Part shown: in pieces, positions 25,948-34,536 of the stretch | Numbering within the stretch: the first letter of the stretch is position 1 | Layout of the letters: each line of letters opens with the position of its first letter | Assembly (NCBI GenBank): GCA_937927945.1 | Contig: CALEYW010000046.1 | Coordinates: 124,001 to 188,000, forward strand | DNA: 64,000 nucleotides | Direction: 5' to 3' | DNA from: an uncultured candidate division WPS-2 bacterium | GTDB taxonomy: Bacteria > Vulcanimicrobiota > Vulcanimicrobiia > Vulcanimicrobiales > Vulcanimicrobiaceae | Notes under the pieces: model-generated | The model's database searches: none | The model's input: the letters and a program-made list of their open reading frames with translations, nothing else | Told to the model about the DNA's origin: nothing | Program-made: the position numbers and the translations under genes

Positions 25948-26418
25948 TCAAGACGTCGTAACCCTCGGCTTGAAGCGCAGTGCGACGCCGTTCATGCAGT
26001 AGCGCAGGCCCGTCGGCTTCGGCCCGTCGTCGAAGACATGGCCCAGGTGACTCTCGCAGCGGCGGCAGTGCACCTCGGTCCGCGGGACGATCATCTTCAT
26101 GTCGGTCTTCGTCGCCACCGCGTTCGGCAGCGGTGCCCAGAAGCTCGGCCAGCCGGTCCCGCTGTCGTACTTGGTCTTCGAGGAGAACAGCGGGAGGTCG
26201 CAGCCGCGGCATGCATAGGTGCCGGCTCGCTTCTCATGGTCGAGCGGGCTGGAGAACGCGTACTCGGTCCCTTCGTGCCGCAGCACGTCGTAGGCTTCGG
26301 GCGGCAGGAGCGCGCGCCACTCGGCGTCCGTGTGCGTTACCTGTGCCGCCGCCGACGCCGCGGTGGGACCGAGCGCGGCCAGGGCGGCGAGGGCGGCGAG
26401 AAGTCTTCCACGTGTCAT
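25948..26418 (-). CDS. msrB: secreted peptide-methionine (R)-S-oxide reductase MsrB
   Basis: A 156-residue MsrB with a signal peptide (LLAALAALAALGPTAASAAA), so it repairs oxidised Met residues outside the cytoplasm. The zinc site is two CxxC pairs (ACRGC and HCRRCESHLGH), and the catalytic Cys lies in RYCMNGVAL near the end. The TGWPSFW motif is also intact. The resolving Cys position is not clear. It stands alone on the minus strand, divergent from the methylmalonyl-CoA mutase gene. Confidence 0.95.
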   Translation of the reverse strand: MTRGRLLAALAALAALGPTAASAAAQVTHTDAEWRALLPPEAYDVLRHEGTEYAFSSPLDHEKRAGTYACRGCDLPLFSSKTKYDSGTGWPSFWAPLPNAVATKTDMKMIVPRTEVHCRRCESHLGHVFDDGPKPTGLRYCMNGVALRFKPRVTTS

Positions 26419-26480
26419 CGTGCACTCAACGATACAGCAATGGGAAACGGATTGCGGTGGGCGGGCTTACGTCGGGTCCG

Positions 26481-26519
26481 CGCCCGAACGGGCGTAGGTG
26501 GCGCCGGGCCGCCCGGCGC
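26481..26519 (+). promoter_or_regulatory. two hairpins before the mutase gene
   Basis: CGCCC-GAAC-GGGCG (26481-26494) and GCGCCGGG-CCG-CCCGGCGC (26501-26519, perfect 8-base-pair stem) lie in a row ahead of the proposed GTG start at 26531. They could shape the 5' end of the mutase mRNA or terminate antisense transcription. If translation starts instead at GTG 26498, the second hairpin is coding. Confidence 0.35.
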
Positions 26520-26530
26520 AACCGTACCCG

Positions 26531-28108
26531 GTGAGCGCCCGCGATCTCAATGCCAGCGGCATCCCGCTGCGGCCGTTCTACGAGGAGCCCGAACCGCCGG
26601 TCCACCGCGCCGCCCCGGGGGCGTTCCCGTACACCCGCGGCATCCGCCGCGACATGTATCGCGGGCGCCACTGGACGATGCGCCAGTACGCGGGCTTCGC
26701 GACCGCCGCCGAATCGAACGAACGCTACCGCTACCTCCTGGCAAACGGGGTAACCGGCCTTTCGGTCGCGTTCGATCTGGTCACCCAGCTCGGGCACGAT
26801 TCCGACGCGCCTCCGGCGCGCGGCGAAGTCGGCAAGGTCGGCGTCGCCATCGACACGATCGAAGACGTCGAGATGCTCTTCGACCAGATCCCGCTCGAGC
26901 GGGTCAGCGTCTCGATGACGATCAACGCGCCGGCGTCGATCCTGCTGGCGTTCGTCCTGGCCGTCGCGCGACGGCGCGGGATACCGTTCGAGCAATTGAG
27001 CGGCACGGTTCAGAACGACGTGCTCAAAGAGTACGTGGCGCGCGGGACGTACATCTACCCTCCGGTGCCCTCGATGCGCTTGGTGACCGACGTGATGGCG
27101 TACTGCGCCGAGCACGTCCCCAATTGGAACACGATTTCGATCTCCGGATACCACATCCGCGAAGCCGGGTCGACCGCGCTCCAAGAGATCGCGTTCACGC
27201 TCGCCAACGCAAAGGCGTATCTGCGCGCGGCGCAAGCGGCGGGACTCCCCGTCGACACGGTCGCGCCGCGCATCTCCTTCTTCTGGAACGCGCACAACGA
27301 TTTCTTCGAAGAGATCGCGAAGTTCCGCGCCGCGCGCACGCTGTGGGCCGAGATCGTCCGCGACGAGTTCGGCTCCACCGATCCGAAGTCGCAGATGCTC
27401 CGCTTTCACACGCAGACCGGCGGCTCGACCTTGACGGCGCAGGAACCACAGAACAACGTCGTGCGCGTCGCACTGCAGGCGCTCGCGGCCGTCCTGGGCG
27501 GAACGCAGTCGCTCCACACCAACGGCCAGGACGAAGCGCTCGGCCTGCCGACCGAGGAGTCGGCCCGGGTGGCACTGCGCACCCAGCAGATCATCGCGCA
27601 CGAGAGCGGTGTCACCGACGTCGTCGACCCGCTGGCCGGTTCATACTACGTCGAGTCACTCACCGACGAGCTCATCGCCCGCGCTCGCGAACTGATCGCC
27701 GAGGTCGACGCGATGGGCGGCGCGGTGGCCGCGGTCGAGAGCGGTTGGATGCAAGACCAGATCGGCGAGTCCGCGTATCGCGCGCAGCAACAGATCGAGA
27801 GCGGCACCAGCGTCGTCGTCGGGGTGAACGCCTTCGCCGACGGCGACAGGAGCATCACGATACCGATCCTGCGGATCGATCCGCAGATCGAACGCGATCA
27901 GGTCGAACGCACGCGCGCCTTCCGTGCCCGGCGCGATGCGGCGCGCACGAGCGCGGCGCTCGCCGCGGTGCGCACCGCCGCAGCGGGGACGGAGAATCTG
28001 ATGCCGCGCTTCATCGAAGCGGTCGACGCGGGCGCGACGCTCGGCGAGATCTGCAACGTGCTGCGCGACGTCTTCGGCACGCACGTCGCGCGTGAAAGAA
28101 TCGCATAG
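26531..28108 (+). CDS. methylmalonyl-CoA mutase large subunit (catalytic domain)
   Basis: A 525-residue TIM-barrel mutase domain. Typical blocks are FPYTRGIRRDMYRGRHWTMRQYAGF near the N-terminus, SISGYHIREAGSTALQEIAF with the substrate-binding residues, and TGGSTLTAQEPQNNVVR. It turns (R)-methylmalonyl-CoA into succinyl-CoA. The cobalamin-binding domain is absent, so this is the split form that needs a separate small B12 subunit, which is not in the window. GTG at 26531 gives the family-like N-terminus; an upstream GTG at 26498 adds a Pro-rich stretch. The epimerase gene lies 0.7 kb downstream. Confidence 0.93.
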   Translation: MSARDLNASGIPLRPFYEEPEPPVHRAAPGAFPYTRGIRRDMYRGRHWTMRQYAGFATAAESNERYRYLLANGVTGLSVAFDLVTQLGHDSDAPPARGEVGKVGVAIDTIEDVEMLFDQIPLERVSVSMTINAPASILLAFVLAVARRRGIPFEQLSGTVQNDVLKEYVARGTYIYPPVPSMRLVTDVMAYCAEHVPNWNTISISGYHIREAGSTALQEIAFTLANAKAYLRAAQAAGLPVDTVAPRISFFWNAHNDFFEEIAKFRAARTLWAEIVRDEFGSTDPKSQMLRFHTQTGGSTLTAQEPQNNVVRVALQALAAVLGGTQSLHTNGQDEALGLPTEESARVALRTQQIIAHESGVTDVVDPLAGSYYVESLTDELIARARELIAEVDAMGGAVAAVESGWMQDQIGESAYRAQQQIESGTSVVVGVNAFADGDRSITIPILRIDPQIERDQVERTRAFRARRDAARTSAALAAVRTAAAGTENLMPRFIEAVDAGATLGEICNVLRDVFGTHVARERIA

Positions 28109-28109
28109 G

Positions 28110-28529
28110 ATGAGGCGCGTTGGTTCGCCGCGAGAGTACCTCGACGCCGCGGCGGATCGAGCACAAGATTCGAAAGACCTCTACCGCACCGAGCGCTTCG
28201 GGGGTGCAATCTACCTCGCGGGCGTCAGCATCGAATGCGCGCTTCACTCATTCTTGCCCTCGGGGCACCACTTGGGCGGCAATCACAACCTCGCTCTGCT
28301 CTCAGGCGCCGGCTTTTCTCAGCGACTCGCCCCACGACGCGCAAAGGAGGTCGGAAGGATTCTCACAGACGTCATGATACGCTGGAACAACGGTCAGCGT
28401 TACTATCCAACGGTCTTGACCGAGCGACTGATCAAACCGCGCGTGGAGACATATCGCGACGCAAAGGGCAACGCAAACTTCCTCGTCGAGGCTGCCTACG
28501 ACATATTTAAGCAAGCGTTTGCTCTCTGA
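28110..28529 (+). CDS. HEPN-domain-like protein
   Basis: A 139-residue helical protein. REYLDAAADRAQDSKDLYRTERF, then GAIYLAGVSIECALHSFL and GGNHNLALLSGAG fit the HEPN pattern in which a helix with (Y/F)xxGxxxEC(A/L)L is followed by a short His-containing loop (the HxL block). HEPN proteins are often RNases of toxin systems or bind nucleotides; I see no RxxxxH catalytic motif here, so enzymatic activity is doubtful. It starts one base after the mutase stop. The following small gene may be its partner. It lies between two genes of one metabolic pathway, which suggests insertion. Confidence 0.55.
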   Translation: MRRVGSPREYLDAAADRAQDSKDLYRTERFGGAIYLAGVSIECALHSFLPSGHHLGGNHNLALLSGAGFSQRLAPRRAKEVGRILTDVMIRWNNGQRYYPTVLTERLIKPRVETYRDAKGNANFLVEAAYDIFKQAFAL

Positions 28530-28567
28530 ATCGATCCCGATTCTATCGAAGAGGCGAGGAGACTCCT

Positions 28568-28828
28568 ATGAACGGCGCAGCAACTGTTCGAGAGCGGCTG
28601 GAGCGTGCACTCAGCGATCGCTATCGCGAAGTCCACGTGGACTTCGGCCCACAGCGAGCCGGTCGCATCTCAGGCATTCTGGTCTCTCCTGACTTCGAGG
28701 GCTTGACCACGGATCAGCGACAAGACGATCTGTGGGACGTTGTCCGCGTAACTTTGGGCGCTGAATCCTCTGACGTCAGCACGATCGTCACGCTTACACC
28801 GGACGAATACGAAGACTTGCGTCCATGA
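28568..28828 (+). CDS. small BolA-like protein
   Basis: An 86-residue acidic protein. VRERLERALSDRY at the start, ILVSPDFEGLTTDQRQDDLWDVV in the middle and TLTPDEYEDL at the end follow the layout of the BolA fold (helix, strand, VSxxFEG loop, recognition helix, final TPEE-like segment). The usual BolA His is replaced. GAGGAG before the ATG supports the start. It ends with an ATGA overlap on the epimerase gene. It could be the antitoxin or partner of the HEPN-like protein, but that is only context. Confidence 0.5.
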   Translation: MNGAATVRERLERALSDRYREVHVDFGPQRAGRISGILVSPDFEGLTTDQRQDDLWDVVRVTLGAESSDVSTIVTLTPDEYEDLRP

Positions 28829-29232
28829 ACGACGCGCCGATCGATCACGTGGCGATCGTCGTCAAAGATCTCGACGAAACGGTCGCGCTGTACACCCAGA
28901 CGCTGGGATTCTCGCTGGTCTATCGCGAGATTGTCGCCGACCAAGGCGTCGAAGCGGTCGGCGTGCGGAGCGGCGACGCCGTCATCGAGCTGCTGCGGCC
29001 GCTCAGCGACGACTCACCGCTAGCGAAATATCGCGGCGATGCGGCGACGAGGCTACACCACACCGCATATCGCGTCGCCGACATCCGGGCCGAACTCGCG
29101 CGCCTCAAAGCCGCCGGCGTGCGCCTGATCGACGAGGAGCCGCGCCTCGGCGCGCACGGCAACACGATCGCCTTTCTCCACCCCAAGTCGACGGCCGGCG
29201 TTCTGATCGAACTTTGCCAGCCGCCGCGATGA
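28825..29232 (+). CDS. methylmalonyl-CoA epimerase
   Basis: A 135-residue vicinal-oxygen-chelate enzyme that turns (S)- into (R)-methylmalonyl-CoA, the substrate of the mutase. The metal ligands can be seen: His in IDHVAIVV, Glu in VIELLRP, His in RLHHTAYRV and Glu in VLIELCQP. Length is normal. Its ATG overlaps the stop of the BolA-like gene, so it is read from the same transcript as the mutase. Confidence 0.93.
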   Translation: MNDAPIDHVAIVVKDLDETVALYTQTLGFSLVYREIVADQGVEAVGVRSGDAVIELLRPLSDDSPLAKYRGDAATRLHHTAYRVADIRAELARLKAAGVRLIDEEPRLGAHGNTIAFLHPKSTAGVLIELCQPPR

Positions 29233-29275
29233 GGCGGACGGGAACCCGGCGGGGCTTTGCGGCGTTGACCGGGTG

Positions 29276-30169
29276 ATGCGAGCGAGCGGTTTGTTCGGAG
29301 TGATCGCCGCGGCGGCGATCGGCGTCACCACGATCGCGGCAACGCCCGCGCCGGGACCCTCGACGCCCGATCCCGAGGCGATCTTCGCGAACGCGCGCGC
29401 GGCCTGGAGCGCCGGAGCGTACCCGCGCTTCGGGTCCTACGCGACGATCGTGGAGTTCCACACTGCGACGCGGCACATCAAGCGAACCTGGGACACCATT
29501 GAAGACTTTCGTCACGCGGTCGTCTTCTCGCGCAAGTTCAGCCGGGAAGAGGTGGCGAGCCCGCCCGACGCTCCGCGCGGGATCAACATCGACATCCCGT
29601 TCCTCGGCACGCTGAACAAAGTGCAGCAGATCGATCCGGTCGGTCACGTCGCGTTCGCGGTCGATCAGGACTACGGGCTCGCTCCCGCCGAGCGCCGGTA
29701 CACGCACGCGGTGTCGGCCGCCGACTTCGCCGCCATCGGCAAGACGCTGCCGATCATCGGCCGCACCGGCGTCAAGGTGCGCGACTACGACGTGCGGCTG
29801 ATCGAAACGCTCGACGACGAGCGCGGACGCGAATACCATCTGGGCCTCACGCCGCTGCACGACCCGGCGAAGTACCGGCTGCGCGAGCTGTGGGTCGACG
29901 CGAAGACGTGGCTGCCCGAGGAAGCGATCGTGTCCGGCATCGGGAGCCAGCCGCCGCTCACGACGGTTCCGTGGCGAATCGAATATCGTCAGACGCAAGG
30001 CGGTACGTACATCGCGCGCGAGACGGCGCTCGCCGACGTCGACTATGGCGCTGCCGGAATGCTGCACTGGCTGACCGTGTCGTTCGATGAGTTCGCGCCG
30101 AGCGCGAGCGCGACCGGCTGGAAGTTCGCGTTCGGCATGTCGGACGACAAACCGCAGACCGACCCGTGA
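29276..30169 (+). CDS. exported hypothetical protein
   Basis: A 297-residue protein with a signal peptide (GLFGVIAAAAIGVTTIAA) and a beta-rich mature part (YATIVEFHTATRHIKRTW, REYHLGLTPL, YRLRELWVDAKTWLPEEAIV). The last block, with a conserved RELWVD...T and measurements of a curved sheet, recalls periplasmic LolA/LolB-like or outer-membrane lipoprotein-sorting folds, but I cannot assign a family. The start ATG follows the epimerase by 43 bases. A tiny secreted protein gene overlaps its end (GTGA). Confidence 0.6.
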   Translation: MRASGLFGVIAAAAIGVTTIAATPAPGPSTPDPEAIFANARAAWSAGAYPRFGSYATIVEFHTATRHIKRTWDTIEDFRHAVVFSRKFSREEVASPPDAPRGINIDIPFLGTLNKVQQIDPVGHVAFAVDQDYGLAPAERRYTHAVSAADFAAIGKTLPIIGRTGVKVRDYDVRLIETLDDERGREYHLGLTPLHDPAKYRLRELWVDAKTWLPEEAIVSGIGSQPPLTTVPWRIEYRQTQGGTYIARETALADVDYGAAGMLHWLTVSFDEFAPSASATGWKFAFGMSDDKPQTDP

Positions 30170-30420
30170 GCCTGAGCGGTGTCGCCGCGAGAGTGATCGT
30201 GCTCGCCGCGGCGGCGCTGACCGCAGCGCCCGCGGCCGCCGCCGCGCCGCCGACCGTCGACACCTGCGCGCTCGGCAACGGTGCCTGCCAATACCGCGCG
30301 CCGGGCCGCTTCGCGCCGAGCGCGACGATCGCCGAACGCGCCGGCAGCGACGCGTACTTCCGCGCGAAGGGCGAGGGCGCGGCACTCACCATCGCGCGCG
30401 CGGTTACGCAGCGGCTGTAA
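30166..30420 (+). CDS. small secreted protein
   Basis: An 84-residue protein with a signal peptide (VIVLAAAALTAAPAAAAA) and a short mature region with two Cys (TCALGNGACQYRAPG), which may form a disulfide. The GTG start overlaps the stop of the previous exported protein gene, so the two are probably made together. Function unknown. Downstream, 30421-30530 contains an A/T-rich stretch (ATATTACCATATTTTC) that could hold a promoter for the hydrolase gene. Confidence 0.55.
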   Translation: MSLSGVAARVIVLAAAALTAAPAAAAAPPTVDTCALGNGACQYRAPGRFAPSATIAERAGSDAYFRAKGEGAALTIARAVTQRL

Positions 30421-30530
30421 CGGCAGCGAACGCGCGAAGACGTTTCGCGATTTCGACCGACATATTACCATATTTTCAGAATTTTTTCAACGACGTTCGG
30501 CGCTTCAGGTCCGATCGCCGGTGCGCCACC

Positions 30531-31250
30531 ATGCAGCGCATGGAACCCTCCGAGCACGATCCGGCGGTCCTCGCCGAATGGATCACGATCCCGCGCGACG
30601 GTGAGAACATGCCGGCCTATTACGCCGCGCCGCGCAAGACGACCGCGCACACGCCGACGCTCGTCCTCGCGATGCATCTCTTCGGCGTCGATAGCACGAT
30701 GCGCGAGGAAGCGAACCGCTTCGCGCAGGCCGGGTTCGCCACGGTGATCCCCGACCTGTACGCGCGCTTCGATGCGCCCAGCGGCGACGGCGCGACCGAT
30801 CCCCGCCCGTTCGTCGCGTTCGCGCGAGGGCTCAAGCACGAGACGGTCGATCCCGACCTCCGCGCCGGTACAACCTGGTTGCGCGAACGCTTTCCACAGA
30901 CGAAGACGGGGATCGCCGGCTTCTGCATGGGTGGCGTGATGGCGATGCGCCGCACGCACGGCTACGGCGACCTCTTCGCGGCTGCGGCGATCTGGTACTG
31001 CCTGGTTCCCGATCTCGATCCGGCGCTCGTCGAGATCCCGGTCGTCGCCAGCTACGGCGCGGAGGACGCGGGTATCCCCGTCGACGCCGTCGAGCGCTTC
31101 CGTGACGGCCTGCGCGGAGAACACGACGTGCGAATCTACCCGGGTGCGAGCCACGGCTTCTTCGACCGCCGCGAAGCCTACGACCCTGCCGCCGCCGAGG
31201 ACTCCTGGCAGCGGACGATCGCATTCCTCACGCCGCGCTTGCGCGGCTAA
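30531..31250 (+). CDS. dienelactone hydrolase family protein
   Basis: A 239-residue alpha/beta hydrolase of the dienelactone hydrolase family. The nucleophile is Cys132 in GFCMGG, the acid is Asp in YGAEDAGIP and the base is His in YPGASHGFF, the complete Cys-Asp-His triad. These enzymes hydrolyse lactones and other esters in the cytosol. A second ATG at 30540 is an equally good start. It converges on the DUF4127 gene, and the two stop regions overlap by four bases. Confidence 0.9.
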   Translation: MQRMEPSEHDPAVLAEWITIPRDGENMPAYYAAPRKTTAHTPTLVLAMHLFGVDSTMREEANRFAQAGFATVIPDLYARFDAPSGDGATDPRPFVAFARGLKHETVDPDLRAGTTWLRERFPQTKTGIAGFCMGGVMAMRRTHGYGDLFAAAAIWYCLVPDLDPALVEIPVVASYGAEDAGIPVDAVERFRDGLRGEHDVRIYPGASHGFFDRREAYDPAAAEDSWQRTIAFLTPRLRG

Positions 31251-32803
31251 CGCGACGGCGCGAGCCGCAGTTCGAGTTCTGTTTCGAACGTGCGGTCCCA
31301 CGGCAGCGTGATGGTGAAGCCGGCGTCGCGGAACTGCGGCGCGATGCGCTGCATCAGGTCGAGCCCGGCTGGCCAGAGCAGCGCGCGGTTCGCCGCCGCG
31401 GTTCGCTGCGCGACGTCCGGCAGCAGGTACGTGTGGTCGACGATACCCGCGGCGCTCAGGTCGGCGTTCAGCTTCGGCCGCACGTCGGCGTGGAACGCGA
31501 CGTCGTCGGCGTAGCGCATCAGCGTGAACGCGGCGTGCGTGCGCGCGTCGTACGTTCCCATCCGTTTCCCGGCCAGCACGGCGATCGCTTCGGGGAGCGC
31601 GGTGCCGACGGTGTTCGCGACCGTGTTCCACGATGCGAACGCGGCGATCCGGCCGGCGACCCCGCGCGCGATGAGATCTTCCGTCAGCCGTTTGTGCTGC
31701 GCGTAGTCGCCCTCGGTGAGGAACGAGAGGTCGGCGACCGCCGCGAGCGGCCCGGGCGCTGAGCTCGCATAGCGTGCCGCGATGCGCGCCGCGAAGGCGT
31801 TCTCGGCCGCGTCGCTCGTGCCGGGAACGCGCACGAACAGTTCGATGTCGGCCGGTGATGCATCGTCGGGAACCGCGACCCCGCCGCACGTCGCGATCAA
31901 GTCGGCGATCGTCGTCGCGATCGGGGCGAACTCGATCGGGTCGTTGAGCATCCCGCCGTCGGGACGCGAGTACACGACGCGCACGCGCGGGACGACCTGC
32001 GCTTCGCGGGCCAGCGCGGCGGCGAGCAGCGCCATCGCGAGCTCGTCGGCGCCGGGCTCGATCGACGCGACCCGCGCCGGCAGCCAGCGCCGCGCGAAGC
32101 CGCGCAGCGACTCGAGATCGCGCAGGTGCAGACCGACCGGCCCGGCGTCGTCCTGGCCGAGCACGATGCGGTCGAAGCCGCCTTCCGCCGCGGTGCGCAG
32201 CGCGAAGAGGTCGACGTCACGGTCGCGTGCACGCGTCTCGAGGTACGCGTCCAGATTCGGCCCGAGGCGCGCACGCAGGCGCGCTGCTTTGTCGCGGTCC
32301 TCCGGCGTCACCGGCGGGTCGGGCAAGTTCGCGTACTCCTGCAGCAGCGGCCACACCTCGCCCGCGAACGGGAACGACGCGGCCGGCCCGGTGGCCGGAA
32401 CGCCGGTCGGCGCGAGCCGCATCACCGTGCCGAAAACGGCGAACGATGCGTCGGGCCGCGTCGCGCGGAACGCCGCGAGGTCGCTCACCCGCGTGTAGGC
32501 CACCGCGCGCGAGACGTCCGGGACGCGCGAGGCGACCAAGCCGCCGTACACCACCATGTCGTTCGAGACGACGAACGCGCGCGCGTCGCGCGGCGCATCC
32601 TCACGCAGCCAGCGAAGAATCCCCGCCGAGTCGCCCGGCTGGAGGTAGCGGCCGAGCAGGGGCCGCGGCGGTTCGACGACGCGCACGCCCGCGATCCCGC
32701 CGAGCAGCCGCGGCAACTGCGCGGTGACGGGCCGGTCGTCGAGCGGGACGACGACGAACGTCAGCCCGAGGAGGAACGTACAGAGCGCCGCGAGCGAAGC
32801 CAC
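31247..32803 (-). CDS. DUF4127 family protein
   Basis: A 518-residue exported protein of the DUF4127 family, whose function is unknown. The start GTG precedes one hydrophobic segment (LAALCTFLLGLTFVVVPLDDRP) in which the family motif PLDDRPVT begins at once. Further family blocks are SNDMVVYGGLVASR, VLGQDDAGPVGLHL, the GADELAM segment and FASWNTVANTVGTAL. These invariant Asp, Asn and Gly residues look catalytic; a hydrolase role outside the cytoplasm is possible. An in-frame extension upstream overlaps the next gene and is not protein-like. Confidence 0.85.
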   Translation of the reverse strand: MASLAALCTFLLGLTFVVVPLDDRPVTAQLPRLLGGIAGVRVVEPPRPLLGRYLQPGDSAGILRWLREDAPRDARAFVVSNDMVVYGGLVASRVPDVSRAVAYTRVSDLAAFRATRPDASFAVFGTVMRLAPTGVPATGPAASFPFAGEVWPLLQEYANLPDPPVTPEDRDKAARLRARLGPNLDAYLETRARDRDVDLFALRTAAEGGFDRIVLGQDDAGPVGLHLRDLESLRGFARRWLPARVASIEPGADELAMALLAAALAREAQVVPRVRVVYSRPDGGMLNDPIEFAPIATTIADLIATCGGVAVPDDASPADIELFVRVPGTSDAAENAFAARIAARYASSAPGPLAAVADLSFLTEGDYAQHKRLTEDLIARGVAGRIAAFASWNTVANTVGTALPEAIAVLAGKRMGTYDARTHAAFTLMRYADDVAFHADVRPKLNADLSAAGIVDHTYLLPDVAQRTAAANRALLWPAGLDLMQRIAPQFRDAGFTITLPWDRTFETELELRLAPSR

Positions 32804-32832
32804 CGCGGCGCCCGTTCGCCACCCGAGCCGGC

Positions 32833-33225
32833 TTAACTCTTGAAACCGTACAGCCCGTGGCCGTTCGGGTTCGCGACGAAGATCTTGTACGCTTTGCGAA
32901 TCCCGAGCGACTGGGTGAACTCGACGTGGACGGGCGTACCCGGCTTGAGGTCCTTGGTCTGCACGCTCTTGCCGTTCGAGAAGAGCGTCGCGAAGTTCGG
33001 GGCGTAGAGGAACGAGAGGTCGGCCGGGACGCCGTCGATGCAGTGCACCCGAATGTTCTCGGTCGAGACGTGGCGGACGTAGCCGTGACACTGGCGGATC
33101 TTTCCGCCGGGCACGGATGCACCGCTGTTCTGGGTCACCGCTGCCGGGGCGGGCACGGCGCTCATCGCCAGGGCGGCAAGCGCCGCCGCAGCGGAAAGCG
33201 AACGGCGGATTGAGGCGAACAACAT
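32833..33225 (-). CDS. secreted hypothetical protein
   Basis: A 130-residue protein with a signal peptide (LSAAAALAALAMSAVPAPAA). The mature part is beta-rich with two Cys (IRQCHGYVRHVSTENIRVHC), then TKDLKPGTPVHVEFTQSLG, like a small OB- or S1-type barrel. Similar style, but no clear homology, is seen in the secreted protein at 39.2 kb. Its ATG lies only five bases from the next divergent start. Confidence 0.65.
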   Translation of the reverse strand: MLFASIRRSLSAAAALAALAMSAVPAPAAVTQNSGASVPGGKIRQCHGYVRHVSTENIRVHCIDGVPADLSFLYAPNFATLFSNGKSVQTKDLKPGTPVHVEFTQSLGIRKAYKIFVANPNGHGLYGFKS

Positions 33226-33230
33226 CGGAT

Positions 33231-33668
33231 ATGGTTCCTTCCGTGATCGAATGCCGGACGATGTCCGGCCCTGAGCGAGTCGACGCCTACACCCTGATGC
33301 GGCAGTTCCGCCCCGACGAAGCCGCGCTGGGCGACGCGCTCGCGCTCTTCGTCGACCGGCCGGACTACGGGTTCGTGTGGCTGGCGTATGCGGACGGTAT
33401 ACCCGTCGCGTGCGTTTCCATCGCGTTCGGCATCTCGACCGAAAGCGGCGGCTTGTTCGCCGAACTGCGCGATCTGTGGGTCGTGCGCGAACGGCGGCGT
33501 CACGGGATCGGCTCGGCTCTCCTCGCGACCTTGCACGGCCGTCTCGATCAGCTCGGCGTCACGCGTATCGACGCGCCGGTGCCGCACGATCCCGCTCTGA
33601 GCGGGCTCCTCTCCGCGCGCGGCTATCGCGACCGCAACGAGACGACGTTCAGCCTGCAGCGTCGATGA
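33231..33668 (+). CDS. GNAT family N-acetyltransferase
   Basis: A protein of up to 145 residues of the GNAT superfamily. The acetyl-CoA loop is RRRHGIGSALLATL, preceded by strand LFAELRDLWVVRE. The substrate is unknown. The ATG at 33261 is a good alternative start and would leave more room for a promoter, because the divergent secreted protein starts at 33225. The 3' end overlaps murQ by 20 bases on the opposite strand. Confidence 0.8.
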   Translation: MVPSVIECRTMSGPERVDAYTLMRQFRPDEAALGDALALFVDRPDYGFVWLAYADGIPVACVSIAFGISTESGGLFAELRDLWVVRERRRHGIGSALLATLHGRLDQLGVTRIDAPVPHDPALSGLLSARGYRDRNETTFSLQRR

Positions 33669-34536
33669 CGCGCGCGAGCCGGCCGCTCGCCATGCGCAGC
33701 AGCCGCTCCGCTTCGTCGCGTTCGACGCTCCGCCGTCCCATGACGACGGCCGTCTTGACCGAACCGCCGGCCGCCGCCAGCAGCGCCGCCGCGTCGACCG
33801 CGTCGCCCGCGAGCTCACGCACCAGACGCTCGCCGCGCGCGCGCAGCTTCGCGTTCGTTGCGACGAGATCGACCATCCGGTTGCCGTAGGTTTTTCCCAG
33901 GCGAATCATCGCTCCGGTCGAGATCGCGTTGAGGACGACTTTCTGCGCCGTTCCCGCGCGCATGCGGGTCGAGCCGGCGATCGGCTCGGCGCCGGTCGCG
34001 GCGACGATCGCGACGTCCGCTTCCGCGGCAATGGCGCCGCCCGCGGCGTTCGCGATCGCGACCGTGGCCGCGCCGCGCTCGCGCGCGGCGCGCAGCGCGG
34101 CGCGCACGAACGGCGCGCCGCCGCTGGCCGAGATGCCGATGACGACGTCGTGTTCCGTGACGTCGGCGACCGCTGCCGCGCCGGCGTCGACGTCGTCTTC
34201 CGCGCCTTCGATCGCCGTGCGCAGCGCACGATCGCCGCCGGCGATGCGGCCCTGCACGAGCGCGGGATCGACGCCGAACGTCGGCGGGAGTTCGGATGCG
34301 TCGAGCACCGCGAGGCGTCCGCTCGTGCCGGCACCGATCAGCACGATGCGTCCGCCGCGTTCGATCGCGCCGGCGACCAGCGCGGTGGCGCGGGCGATCT
34401 CGCCGCTCGCCGCGAGCGCCGCGTCGATCGCCGCGCGGTGCGTCTCGATCAGCGCACGCGCCAGCGCGACGTCGTCGAGCCGATCGATCTGGGCCGTCGC
34501 GGGGTCGACCGACTCGGTCGCCGGAAGGTCGTTCAC
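33649..34536 (-). CDS. murQ: N-acetylmuramic acid 6-phosphate etherase MurQ
   Basis: A 295-residue SIS-domain lyase that splits MurNAc-6-phosphate into GlcNAc-6-phosphate and D-lactate. Family blocks: LIGAGTSGRLAVLDASELPPTFG (phosphosugar loop), ISASGGAPFV and GSTRMRAGTAQKVVLNAISTGAMI. The catalytic Glu lies in AIEGAEDD. It is the last gene of the minus-strand recycling operon, with a four-base overlap (GTGA) with the kinase. Start is GTG. Confidence 0.96.
   Translation of the reverse strand: MNDLPATESVDPATAQIDRLDDVALARALIETHRAAIDAALAASGEIARATALVAGAIERGGRIVLIGAGTSGRLAVLDASELPPTFGVDPALVQGRIAGGDRALRTAIEGAEDDVDAGAAAVADVTEHDVVIGISASGGAPFVRAALRAARERGAATVAIANAAGGAIAAEADVAIVAATGAEPIAGSTRMRAGTAQKVVLNAISTGAMIRLGKTYGNRMVDLVATNAKLRARGERLVRELAGDAVDAAALLAAAGGSVKTAVVMGRRSVERDEAERLLRMASGRLARVIDAAG

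Noticed and set aside
28568..28828. RYREVH (RxxxxH) in the BolA-like protein as a HEPN RNase motif.
   Set aside because: It lies at a strand start in a protein that is not helical like HEPN; chance match.
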